Below are positions 11,324 through 22,104 of a DNA stretch of 64,000 bases, piece after piece. The DNA lies in assembly GCF_001723175.1 (NCBI RefSeq), contig NC_064650.1, positions 5,084,001-5,148,000 on the forward strand. The letters run 5' to 3'. The stretch comes from Penicillium oxalicum. Its lineage: Eukaryota > Ascomycota > Eurotiomycetes > Eurotiales > Aspergillaceae. A program made the translations under genes and the position numbers. The notes under the pieces are model-generated. The model was given only the letters and a program-made list of their open reading frames with translations, ran no database searches and was not told the origin of the DNA. Numbering within the stretch: position 1 is the first letter of the stretch; each line of letters opens with the position of its first letter.

Positions 11324-13189
11324 TTAGTTTTTGAACTGATCCTCAGTCACACCTTTACCCATGGCAGCCGTACTACTCACACCGCCAGAGACCATCTTGA
11401 GCAGGTTATCCACGTAATTGGCACCACTCCATTTTTGGTGCGTGACCACGTCGACGCCCTGTTCCATCTCCGGCTCCTGGACCATCTCGCCGTAGGCACG
11501 CATGCCATTCTGCGAGTAGGCCTTGGCAAACTGGTGTGAGATGAGAGCAGTGGTGTGCAGACCGGCCAGGGTGATGAACTGCCAGCAGTATCCCAACTGA
11601 CCCAGGCGCTTGATGTAGGTCTCTTGCTCGTCGCGAGGCATGGCCTTCTTCCAGTTGAAGGAGGGAGAGAGGTTGTAGGCAAGCCTATGGAGAGGAAATG
11701 GCGCGTCAGTATGAAGGTTTGGGTTTGGTTTCGATCCGACTTGTCTGCGGAGGGGCCAGGGAAATGGGAGAATCAACTCACTTCTGCTCGGGCCAGACGG
11801 CGTGCACGCCGTCGGCAAACTCCTTCGCCTGGTTGTAATCGGGCAGCTTACTCTCCATCCAGATCAGATCGGCGAACGGAGCATACGCCACAGCCCGGTT
11901 CACAGCGCACTGAGTACCACCCTGGTAACGGTAGAAACCTTCACGGGTGCGGGGAGCATCCCAGTTCCAGTAGATGTCGACTCCGGTCAAGTTCTTGGCA
12001 ATAGCGCGAGCCTCATTGTTGCTCTTGCCCTTGGCAGCCTTGCGGTACTGCTCGATCAGGCTCTTCTTATTCGAGTGGGTCCCGGCGTTGATGGCATCCT
12101 CCACGGCATCATCAAAGAGCTTGAGGCCAGCCTGGGCGGTCCACTGGTCCTCAATGGCCTGCAGCTCGGGGCCATTCTTGCCAGCCTGTTCGGCAGCGAC
12201 CATGAGATCGTTCAGGGCCTGAAGGCTGGGGTTGGTAGAGCCGACAATGAAGGCATGGTCACGGTGGTCGATGGTGGAGGTGATGAGGGTGGCGGCTTCA
12301 GAGTCTGTGCGAGCAATGGCGAGGAGGTCACTGCCCATGATATCGGCCTGGGCACGAATGGCAACGAGACGATTGATGTGTTCGCTGATGGGAACGAGCA
12401 CCTTGCCGGCCATGTGGCCGCACTTCTTGGTACCGGGAGCCTGGTCCTCGATGTGAATACCAGCGGCTCCCCGCTCGACGAACAGCTTGGTCAGCTTCAT
12501 CACGGCAGTCAGACCACCGTGGCCAGTGTCGGCATCGGCAATGATGGGACGGAGGTAGTCCACATTGGCAACCTTGGAGCGCTGTTCCTTGGGGGTTGTG
12601 ATGCGTTCCTCCCGCTGCTTTCGGTCGTGGAAGAGCTGAGCCATGAATAATTGGTTGACCTTGCGGGGAACAGTGTCCTATATAGAGAGGTGGTCATCAG
12701 TATTGCACCTCCACGCCTCGATCCTTCCAGGAGGTGTCTATATCTACATACCATAGGGTAATCGGCAAGGTCAGGAGAGGGCTCGTCGGTAGACGAGGCA
12801 GTTGAGGAGCTCTGCCATCCAGAGACGTAGATGGTATCCAGGAACTTGCACATCTGCGTGATCATTGTGGGCTCCAAGCAGCCATATGTGTAGCTGGCCT
12901 CCTTGTTCTGCTCGGAATTATCGTGCATCAGCGGTCTGTGTTCCATACCTCACACACATCTTGTCCCCACCATCCGAATTCTTACCTGCCAGTTCTGTTC
13001 CAAGATGCCCCAGAGCTTCTTGGCCTGCACGATGGAGGGATAGTCGATGGTCAAGTTGCCACGCTTGGCCACAATCTGCTCGGCTGTGAAGGGACGCTTG
13101 GTGAAGCGCCATCGGGAGTCTTTCCACCAGTTCTTCACGGCTTCAACTTCCTCCGCAAACTTGCGGTCTTCATCCTCGTGGAGGCCCAT
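11324..13189 (-). CDS. acuD: Isocitrate lyase
   Basis: Glyoxylate-cycle enzyme that splits isocitrate to glyoxylate and succinate, needed for growth on acetate and fatty acids. Exons 13189-12986, 12907-12752, 12677-11782 and 11684-11324 give 538 aa, the length of Aspergillus AcuD. The active-site motif KKCGH is at residues 204-208, the metal-binding ADADTGHGG precedes it, and [12 protein letters not shown] is intact. The start at 13189 ([11 protein letters not shown]) lines up residue for residue with the AcuD start. An upstream mini-exon at 13412-13402 spliced to 13232 would add a short in-frame leader, but that is less likely. The protein ends F-K-N, so no canonical SKL peroxisomal signal is visible; related fungal lyases end similarly (from memory). 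Regulation by carbon source is expected. Confidence 0.95.
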
Positions 13190-13381
13190 GGTCACGGTGA
13201 TGTGGAGATTATCAGGCACAGGCGATGGATCACTGCGCAACGGTATCGAATTACTGAAGGGATCAGAAGAAAAGAAAAATAGACAATTCGATTAATGATT
13301 CAAGGCTGAAGTCCACAATTCAGAATCACGAGAGTATTCCCCAATAGAAAAAGAAGGCTCTTTCACAAGACCGAGGGGAAA

Positions 13382-13389
13382 CCCCGGGG
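13382..13389. promoter_or_regulatory. CreA-type GC-box palindrome
   Basis: CCCCGGGG lies about 200 bp upstream of the isocitrate lyase start. It contains CCGGGG, which fits the CreA consensus SYGGRG on both strands. CreA represses isocitrate lyase genes on glucose in Aspergillus, so the site is functionally plausible, but a single match of this degenerate motif is weak evidence. Confidence 0.35.
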
Positions 13390-13985
13390 GTACTTATTTA
13401 CCTTTCGTCCATGCGTCACCCGCAAGTCAATATGGTCGGTAAACGCTCGGCTTAGCGGGTGAACAGCTTGTGGTCAAAACCCTGGAAGCCTAGGCATTCC
13501 CGTTGACCAACATGGTCAGCTCGATCTCATATCCAGTAGAATTTCCGCATTCATGAGTCTGGCTCCGAAACCCGGAAGGCGGGTGCGGTGGTTCGGAAGA
13601 GAGGATCCAACCTCTGGAGATCCTCGGTCTAACGGACAGCTGGGCTCGGCGCCTCTACTTACTTTAGTACTCATGCAGCTCTTGCCGCAGAAGTACTCAC
13701 CCGCGTTGATGAGCCTTGCGACCAAAGCACCGCATGTCTTGAGTCTTTATTTAAAATCGGGATCTCTCCAACTTGAGTCGCGCTGTAAATCTTGTCTTCT
13801 TATTTGAGATGATAGTCAAGAGAACCTAAGCAAGCCATGGGATGGAAGAAATCGGCGTCAAGTCGTGAAGAAAGTTTAAATGACGTCGCCCGACACATGC
13901 GTGACAAACGTGACAGTACGCTGCTACTTTCACATGCGGCTGGAGTCGGAGCTCCTGGAGATGATGCGGAGGGTTAGCTGATTTA

Positions 13986-14002
13986 CCCCCCCCCCCCCCC
14001 CC
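13986..14002 (+). repeat. C17 homopolymer
   Basis: Seventeen consecutive C residues about 800 bp upstream of isocitrate lyase, in non-coding DNA. Confidence 0.8.
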
Positions 14003-16189
14003 AACATCAGATTGGGTAAAATTGAGACCTTCGCATCATCCAGTGAGACTTTATCTTTCGTGTTCATGTGATTTTTGATGACTTGCACTGATGTTGTAGT
14101 CTATTTGTACAAGCGACTCTAGTCCATCCCGAAGGCGAAAAAGGGGACTTGCGTCTATGGACTGTAATTTTGCTTCGGTCTCCGAGCCCGCAATACGGTT
14201 CTGTCATGCCCCGGTATTCGATGCCATCGTGCTCCACAGTCCGCTGAGACGATGCATGTAGACTACAACTGTACTGGCAATTGGGTATACCATGGACTAG
14301 AGCAGGACACACCACATCCCGACATCGAAAGACGTGTTACCCAGCTCTCTATACTCTTGAAGTTCTAAAAGCTTTTTTCCTGGTTATCAAGGCGATCGAT
14401 GCGTACGCCATTGCTAATGTCCTTGGGGACCGATGTTCTAGGTTTTGCCTGGGCTGTACATACTGCCAAAGTTCCCATTAAGCATTCGTATTTCTGGCAT
14501 CTCACCCTAGTAGTAAATAGTAAGTAGCTCACAGGAGGTACTGCCCATCTGACGAAAAGTACGGTACACTTTGAAACAATTCCCCTCTTCTCTCGTCAAC
14601 TTGCTCACGATGTCACCACTAGCCTCGGAACTTGAAAATTCAATTTTGGGAAATCCAGCGGCTTGGTATCTCGTTTTCAAAAGACCGATAGCGGAAAGAC
14701 AATCAATTGACTAGGAACTGATATGGTTGTGGTTCTGGGAGATGAGTCAGACAAAGTGAGCTTCGGAGGCGCGCGCGCGTCCACCCATTCCAGAAGGTCC
14801 AGGTTGGACCTCGGCTCAACCGTCGCAGTCTGCTCCCAGACTATTTCTCCGGGGCGAGAGAACATTGGCTTGTTTTGGATGGGAATACCGCCAGTGCATT
14901 GTGCTGCCGGCTCGAATTAAAAAGCAATTCTGAATGCTACGAGGCCTATAGATGGGTGGGTGGGATTCGACTCTAGTTGCGGTGCTTTGTTTAGCATTTT
15001 TTACAACTGAGCATCGAGTTCTTCCCGCGGCGACTCTCATAGGATCTTGACGCCGAGGAACGTTAAGGTTATTTCAACTTCACCAACAGATGGGTCTTCA
15101 GTAGAAGACGGATGTCTTCAACGACGCAAGCTTTTGATGCTCGCTTTTCAGTTGATTGATTGCATGATATCAATTTCTCACAATGCCGGACCAGAGCCTG
15201 AATGTCCAGCTCGAAAGAATATGAATCACACTAGACGACGTAATGTCGGCCTTCAAAGCCGAGTCGAAGGAGTACACTCTGTGAGTCAGTCAGGTGGACT
15301 GGACTGTACCTCGGAAGGTCCAGGAGCCGCCGACGCCTGATTTTCCCGAACACCCACAGAGCTTCAGAGTTGCCGCAAGGATTAATTGAACGAGGCACGG
15401 AACGTGGCTGATCAAATGCGGCCTATGCCCATTTCACGAAGGGATTGCGAAATGTAAAATGTCCAACGATACGCTGGAAAATTACATTGATGGACCTACA
15501 GGCGAACTGTAGCTTGTATATATACTTTGGTCTTTACAAATTATGTAGTCGAACCCCCAATCTGCCCAGGTAGTGGTACCGTCCACAAGGTAGTTCAGAG
15601 AAGCCTGTGGGCACCCGGGACAACCTTAAATTGTAGGCAGTAGGTAGCAGTCTACATCATGGATCTGCTATGACCTGGCAAGCGACCGACGCTCCATTCT
15701 AATATGCGTGGTGAAATTCATTTTTTAATTCCTCGACATTGAACTTCAAGGCTCCCGCTTCGTGGCGATAACTTTGAGAGCATTTACTTCTCTCAAAAAA
15801 GGCGGATGTTTTGGAAAGTTTCATTAAAAGTTTGTATGATGGGGGATAAGAGGAATGAAACGACGTGGGCTGCGGTACTAATTGCGACATTGAAACATCT
15901 CATGGATGCATCATGTGCACATCCCACTCCATATGCCACAGCCACTGTAAGGGGGCGGCCACGTCAGGCAGAAGAATCTCTACATTGACAACAATCCAGC
16001 TCAAGCAGAATTTCAAATTTGGAATGCTTGGGCTCCCAATCATCCTTGACTTCTCTCTGTATTTCCTTCTTTGTTTTTGTTTTTTCCTTTTTTTTGTTGA
16101 AAGTTGAAAACAATACCACGTAGTAATCATGTCTCGGCACTTCGTCACAGTTTCCACTCTTGTCGGATCAACTTTGCTCTACCCTCCTT

Positions 16190-18657
16190 TTAGAGAGTAT
16201 CGGCGGAGTCAATTGCCTTCTTGTAGGTCTCATAGGGAGTGATGGCACCCAGGGACCGCCTCATGTGCGCGTTCAGGAATTCGAGTCCGTACACGTAACT
16301 GGCATTGACCCAGCCAAATCTGATAGTTCTGTTAGCATAATACCCCCAGTGAAACTGACAGCCAACCAGTAAACTTACCCTTCACGGGGCGCGCCTTTAA
16401 AGTCGGTTCCCTGATTGCCATACTCGGCGTCGACACGGTGCGGGTCGATGGGCCGAGTCACGTCGTACTTCTCCACAACCACACCATTGAAATCGACAAA
16501 TGCCTTTGTGATCATGTACAGCCACTTGTAAGCCAGTCGCTCGGCTTCCTCCTCATAACCATATCGCAAGAAGCCAGTCCATGCCAACATCTGCTGGGGC
16601 GCCCAGCCATATGGATAATCCCATTGTCGGTTTGGTCGCTCCAAACCAACGGGGCCACGCGACTCCTCCGAACCAGATACTAGACCACCGTAGGCCTCAA
16701 GTCGCGGCAGACCCTTTTCAACCATGGTTGCGGCTTGCGCTGGCGATGCCAATCCAGCCCACAAAGCCCAGAAAGTCGTCGCGGTCTCATAATCAGTTCG
16801 GACTTGCTTGGCGGTATCATAATCGAAGTACATGCCCTTGTCAGCATCCCAAAGAAGTTGGTCCATGCGCTGCTTGCGCTTGCGCGCACGGCGATCCCAG
16901 CTGGAAGAAGATTCAAATTCGACGTTCTGGGTCGCTGGCGTGCGGAATTCCTGCGGAATCTCCAGCTTGTCCTTGAAGTAAATGCGAATGATGCGAGCAA
17001 TATCAACCTCATACTTGTACAGAAGAGAGTTGAGGTCAACAGTTGCCAAGTTGGCACAAACTCTTTCCAGTCGGTAGCTTGTGTCGTGGCCCGACTCTCG
17101 AACAGCTCGGTCGTGAAGGAAGTACTCGTCAAGTTCGGGCTCAATCACTTGGCGCGAGTTGTACGCGTCGACAAACTCCTCGAAGCTCATTCCGTGCTTC
17201 TCGGCGTAGGGCATCAAGACATGAATGAAGTGACTGGGTTCTGTCTCGGGTGGTACACCCCAGCCCTCCGGACGGTAACGAGAAAGACCAGTGACGGGAT
17301 CCAATCGTGGCTCCGAGACCCAGACACTATGGTATTCCTTGATAGCAGCAAGGACAGCATTTCGCAAGAACTCCAACGAGTCTGGCTCATTCTTGATGCG
17401 TTCATACACTCGCAATGCCATATCTGTCAAGAACGGGGGTTGCGATCGCGTCAAATAGTAGGAGCGGTTCGCATTCAAGATCTTGCCGTAATGCTTAATT
17501 TCGAAGCAGAAGTTGACCACCATGCCCTTGGCAAGATCGACGCGATCGCTGACAATCAAACCCAGCGATTCCATGTAGCTGTCCCAGCCGTAGAGTTCAT
17601 TGAAGCGACCTCCAGGTACCACAAAGGGAACGCCACTGTATTCAGCCTCGCCTGTTTCCTTGTTCACCGTCTTGTCCATGGCCAGAGCCAGAAGACCAGG
17701 CTTCTGCTTCAATTTCATCACATAATCCGGGGTGATATCTGCATCAAGCATCACCACATCCAGTCGCAACTCTGGGTTCTTCTCGGCAATGTTGGAATAA
17801 TATTCGAATTGCTCTGGGGCACCGGGAGGGATGTAAATTCGAGGGCGAGGGTCATCGGTCCAATCCTTGGGATCCTTGCCAGCGACTTCAATGTTGGAGC
17901 CATCGATCCGTCTCGTAAGGGCTTTCCAGAAAGAGTTCTTGATCAAGCGCGATAGCCGAGCAACGGGATTCTCGCTCAGGCGGGCTTCATCGAGAACAAT
18001 TGACTTGCGGCCGTAGTCTTTGGCGATGGTAAGTTCCTGCAACAGGTTGGATAGCATATATGTGCCGCGCACGTCAACACGGTTGTATCCAGATGAACCG
18101 GCAGTTCCGACAGACAGTGTCTATGCTGGTCAGCGGCGCGGAAGCACTCATCGTCAGGGACAGCATTCAAAGCGTACCTTTGGGCCAACATCTTCGATTG
18201 TGATTTGCATATTCTGGTCGGTATCTTCCTGCTTCAAAAGCGCCTCGAGGGTCTCATCCACGTTGATGAGGAACTTGCGGGGCTGTCCAGAAGCCTCATC
18301 TGTACCCCGTCGTTAGTTGAGTTCAATGAGCCCTTTGATGTCCAATTGACGGGGCTGCAACCATTTCACGTACCGTGACTTCCTCGCCGGGAGGGCAATG
18401 TGCCCAGTAGTTCAGAGATTTCACCGCGGCTGTAGTCCTTCACGCTCTAGATGGTGCACAATAGGTGAGCAGGGGTTGTCGATCCGCGGGGTCGCCGCAC
18501 AGGCGCGGTGGCTGCTTACCGTTGAAAAGGCGCGCCGGCGGTCCCGGGCCCTTGCCAAAGAATCATCGTCGCCATAATAGACATCCGGATGGGAAAAAGG
18601 ATCCAGAGAGGGAGCTCGTTGAGGAGGCCGCTGGGCACTCCCATTTGATGAAGCCAT
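16190..18657 (-). CDS. treB: Neutral trehalase
   Basis: Cytosolic alpha,alpha-trehalase (GH37) that hydrolyses stored trehalose to two glucose during spore germination and recovery from stress. Exons 18657-18520, 18446-18374, 18299-18178, 18120-16379 and 16319-16190 give 734 aa, normal for fungal neutral trehalases. Visible hallmarks are a basic kinase-type site RRRAFS near residue 45, an EF-like calcium loop D96-D107 ([12 protein letters not shown]), trehalase signature 1 around residue 279 ([14 protein letters not shown]) and signature 2 around residue 610 ([12 protein letters not shown]). The last exon, beginning [11 protein letters not shown], is needed to complete the conserved C-terminus; without it the frame stops just after REG. 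The kinase site and calcium loop imply cAMP/PKA and calcium control as in yeast Nth1. Several AGGGG elements lie upstream. Confidence 0.95.
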
Positions 18658-19612
18658 TGTCTGTCGGAGGGGCAAACTGTAGCTGAAGAAAGGAACAGGT
18701 CACGGAAGGCACAATGTCAATCTCCGATCGTGCGTAATGTAATGCAAGGCGGGTTTCCAGTTCTACCGGGTACACCGACTTTTCGGGGAAGGTCAATCTG
18801 TCCCTCGTGAACTCGGCGGCAATCGATAGACAGGAATGGAGGGGTTGTGTAGAGACGATAAGAGCCAAGGGGGGTGGTATGACCTTTTGGAAAAAAAAAA
18901 GTCAATAAGATGATCGTTCGTGGGTGAAGGGTGGTTCGCGGACGTGTTTTGTCGTCACACGATTCACGGAGATACAAACTTCTTACTTGGTCAAATGGGT
19001 TGCAAACGGTGGCAGAATGAGGGGACTATCTGTATGTTGAAAGAAGTTCAAAGCAAATGGAGGGGCAACTGTGTCAGAAAACAGCCTAGCGATGGTGGGA
19101 TGTAGAAAGAGTCTTGATTGCTGCAATGATCTCATGTGCCCTGATAATGATGTCGCTGCTCCACTATGATCATTTGCCTGGCTCTGATAAGACCTCAATG
19201 ACAATCTGACAGCCCCCTGGAAGCGAGGATAATTTATTGTCTAATACCATCATCATTGTTCCCAAGCGAATATTATGATCCATTAAATCTCGTCACATCA
19301 TACACAGGCTCTTAAGTGGTGGTGTTAAAGATGAATTGTTTGCAATGGATGGGACGAACACCTCGAGGCACCGCCCGTTTGATGGATTTACTAGAAAGTT
19401 TCCCCCAAACTCGAGAGGCTGTCAGACAGCGGCATGGACTCAATTCGTAACAATATTGTTTCTATGTATCTCTCTAGCGGTGCGCTTTGAAATTCATACA
19501 TTTTATTTGATGAAATGCTCTTTTGTACAGTGTGAGCACATAAAGTACATGCCCAGATGCTATTGATGCAACAGAATTTAGCCCATTGCTTGGCGCGCAA
19601 GTCGAAGCTCCT
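18658..19612. other. Trehalase promoter region
   Basis: About 950 bp between the trehalase start and the end of the reductase gene. The half nearest trehalase carries five AGGGG pentamers. No supported open frame is present. Confidence 0.5.
18668..19065. promoter_or_regulatory. AGGGG (STRE-like) cluster upstream of trehalase
   Basis: AGGGG occurs at 18668-18672, 18840-18844, 18868-18872, 19020-19024 and 19061-19065, all within about 410 bp upstream of the trehalase start, with a further CCCCT further out near 19214. AGGGG in either orientation is the stress-response element bound by Msn2/4-type zinc-finger proteins in yeast, where it drives NTH1. About one match would be expected by chance in this length. 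The nearest copy lies only 11 bases from the ATG and is probably in the leader. Confidence 0.4.
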
Positions 19613-20614
19613 CTAGATCTTAGCCGAAATTGAACTACCTCCATCAACCGTAATTGTAGCGCCATTGATGAAGGCACCAGCACGGCTGCTAAGGAACAAG
19701 CAAGCACCAGCAACATCTTCAGGAGTACCGATACGACCCAAGGGCACTCCAGCCTTGATAGCGTCACCAAAGGACTTCAAGGTGGCGGCCATCATTTTGC
19801 TCTCGAAGGGGCCACAGGCAAGAGTGTTGGAGCTGTCAGGGTCACACTGTTAGTCCGAAACTTTCACGGGAATACGAACGAAAGGGAAACATAACGGGGG
19901 ATTCTTACGTGATGTTGCGCTTGCCGAGGTGGTTCGCCAACACTCGGCTCAGGTGGTGAAGACCAGCTTTGCTCGAGCTGTAAGCGAAGGTCTCGAGGGA
20001 GGGAACACGAAGCCCATCAATACTACCAATGTTGATAATGCGTGCTGGGTCATTAGGAGAGGAAGCATTTTCCAGGAGAGGAGTGACCAGTTGGGTGAGA
20101 TCAAAGACTCGGTGCAAGTTGAGAGTCAGTACCCGAGTGAAGGCCTCGGAGGGATATTTGTCGTAAGGGGCTCCCCAATTTGAACCGGAGTTGTTGACGA
20201 GAACGTGAAGCTCTGTTGGAAAAAAAACATTCAACCGATTAGCATCAAAAGAGCCACCCAAGCCTGCACCATAATTGAAATTACTGACTGGTCTCGCGCT
20301 TGGCCAGCTCCTCGGCCAGCTTCTTGACGTCCTCGTACTTGTAAAAGTCGGCCGGAATAGCATGAGCCTTGCCCTTGCCAAGGGCATTCAACTCCTTGCA
20401 AGCTTGCTCGCAGGCTTTTGCGTCCCGCGACGAGATGTAGACCGTCGCGCCGTTTGCCACATAGCCTTCAGAGATCATGCGGCCAATCCCCTTGGCGCCT
20501 CCAGTGACCAGCACCACTTTGTCCTTTTAGGCACAAGGTCATTAGTAAAGTACGCAAGGCTCATCACGATGCATGACTAGGTACCTTGACGTTGAACAGG
20601 CTTTGTGAATCCAT
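19613..20614 (-). CDS. Short-chain dehydrogenase/reductase (3-oxoacyl-ACP reductase-like)
   Basis: Classical SDR that reduces or oxidises a carbonyl/alcohol using NAD(P)(H). Exons 20614-20585, 20523-20289, 20212-19909 and 19832-19613 splice in frame to 262 aa. The cofactor motif TGGAKGIG is at residues 17-24, NNSG is at 95-98, and the catalytic Ser (about 152), Tyr166 and Lys170 (YSSSK) are all present. The C-terminus GRIGTPEDVAGACLFLSS and TVDGG is typical of the FabG/RhlG-like group. The substrate is unknown. The C-terminal SAKI is not a peroxisomal signal. It diverges from the OTU protease gene across 330 bp, with no biosynthetic partner gene beside it. Confidence 0.87.
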
Positions 20615-20944
20615 TGCGATAGATTGAAGATACTCTTGACTAAGGAGTGTTCCAAATCATGGGAGAAACCATCCTTACTTATTCTCTTCTCCCCGCCATT
20701 TTACAGTTTCCCCCGATGAGGTGGGATACCCGAAACCGACATGGGGAGCCGAGGCTCATCGGGAGTCGAGTTTCTCCGGGTCGATGAACGCTAAGCCTCA
20801 TTCAATCGCAGGCCAGGGCTTCCTTAGCAAGGCCTCGCGGGGTTGGCAGTTTCCAGACAGGTCATCTTCCGTGATCCAAAGCACACTTACGCGCCGTGAT
20901 CTAATCCAGAATAAATCACGAGCTTCCTGTCAACCAAATCCAAA
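20615..20944. promoter_or_regulatory. Divergent promoter, reductase / OTU protease
   Basis: 330 bp between two diverging start codons; it must contain both promoters. I recognise no specific sites. Confidence 0.4.
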
Positions 20945-21925
20945 ATGGAGGAGCTGCTGACGAAACACCGCAAAGAGCAGAAAGATATGCAGAGCCGCAT
21001 CACTCAGAAAAAAAAGTCTGCTACCAAGAAGACACGCAAGGGAGTGAACGATGACTGCGAGCGAATGCAACGGGAGCTCACCGAACGGCAACAGTCTGAG
21101 ATTGCTCAACTAAATGGTGAATCACCAGAGGCTGTTGAGGAGGCCCTTGAAGAACTCGACATAAACGATGAGCCTCCAGCAGTTACATCAAACGACGGTA
21201 ATGAACGCTCGACGGCGCATACGAACACTCCCGAGTCCACCTCCGCGCCATCGCCGGCCGAGTCCTCAACTACAAGAAATAAGAAGCCCAATCGCCAAAA
21301 AGCACGGCTCGCCCGTCGCGCTGCCGAGCAAGCCGCTCAATCTGCGGCTGCGGCTGAAGAGGCTGCCAACCAAACCGACTACAGAGGCAATGAACAAGAA
21401 GTCATGAATGCAGTCTTCAAGAAGCTCGGCTTAGAGGAAGTCGAGGTGACACCAGACGGACATTGTCTCTACTCGGCAGTTGCAAAGCAACTAGACGAGT
21501 CGGGAGTCGGATTACGCCCGGACCCCAGTCGTATCGTTCTACAACCATCCACTCAGACGCGAATTGACACTGTCACGTCACCACAGCATGACGGATACCG
21601 TGCTGTCCGTGCCGTGACAGCGGATTTCATCGCAGAACACAAAGAAGACTTTGAAGCCTTTATGGAAGAGCCCATCGATGTCTACACTCGCAAGATCAAG
21701 CTGACTGCTGAATGGGGCGGCCAATTGGAGTTACAAGCCATTGCGAGAGCATACGGAGTAAACATCAATGTTGTGCAGAAGGACGGACGATTGGAGAAAA
21801 TTGAAGCTGGTGATATGGACAGTTTTGATGAAGAGGAGAAGAAGAAACGCGTCGTTTGGCTGGCCTATTATCGTCACACCTATGGCCTGGGCGAGCACTA
21901 CAATGCTCTGTTCAAGAAGGAATGA
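20945..21925 (+). CDS. OTU-domain cysteine protease (deubiquitinase, Otu2-like)
   Basis: Single-exon gene of 326 aa. The N-terminal 150 residues are charged, Lys/Glu-rich and probably coiled coil, with Ala-rich stretches (about 110-150). The OTU domain follows: the active-site block PDGHCLYSAV has Asp171, Gly172, His173 and nucleophile Cys174, and the catalytic His is at about 318 in GLGEHYNALF. The middle shows YRAVRAVTADFI and WGGQLELQAIARAY, as in yeast Otu2, a ribosome-associated ubiquitin protease. The role here is inferred from that family. ATG at 20945 is the first in frame and gives the usual length. It runs convergent with the methyltransferase gene, 180 bp apart. Confidence 0.9.
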   Translation: MEELLTKHRKEQKDMQSRITQKKKSATKKTRKGVNDDCERMQRELTERQQSEIAQLNGESPEAVEEALEELDINDEPPAVTSNDGNERSTAHTNTPESTSAPSPAESSTTRNKKPNRQKARLARRAAEQAAQSAAAAEEAANQTDYRGNEQEVMNAVFKKLGLEEVEVTPDGHCLYSAVAKQLDESGVGLRPDPSRIVLQPSTQTRIDTVTSPQHDGYRAVRAVTADFIAEHKEDFEAFMEEPIDVYTRKIKLTAEWGGQLELQAIARAYGVNINVVQKDGRLEKIEAGDMDSFDEEEKKKRVVWLAYYRHTYGLGEHYNALFKKE

Positions 21926-22104
21926 GCACGTCTGCCAGCAGATCCAGGAATTTCAATGCTTGCTTGCCCAGTCTAGGTGACTCTGATGCTCGGACGTGCT
22001 TGAGGGTCCGCTGTTGATACCCGACCGACGATCTCGGATACTCGATTAGTTCCTTTCAATTATATGTCGCCATTCTGACAACCCGCAACGGCACTATCAC
22101 AGAT

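Larger units (their letters stand above)
13190..16189. other. Long promoter/intergenic region upstream of isocitrate lyase
   Basis: Three kilobases between the lyase start and the trehalase 3' end. The first few hundred bases hold a CreA-type palindrome and should be the lyase promoter. A C17 run sits at 13986-14002. Frames at 14723-14920 and 15047-15340 on the plus strand are short, compositionally ordinary and unrecognised; I do not call them genes. Confidence 0.45.

Noticed and set aside
11802..12650. Plus-strand ORF of 282 codons
   Set aside because: Antisense to the main isocitrate lyase exon; no motif of its own.
16735..17955. Plus-strand ORF of 406 codons
   Set aside because: Antisense to the trehalase exon carrying both GH37 signatures.
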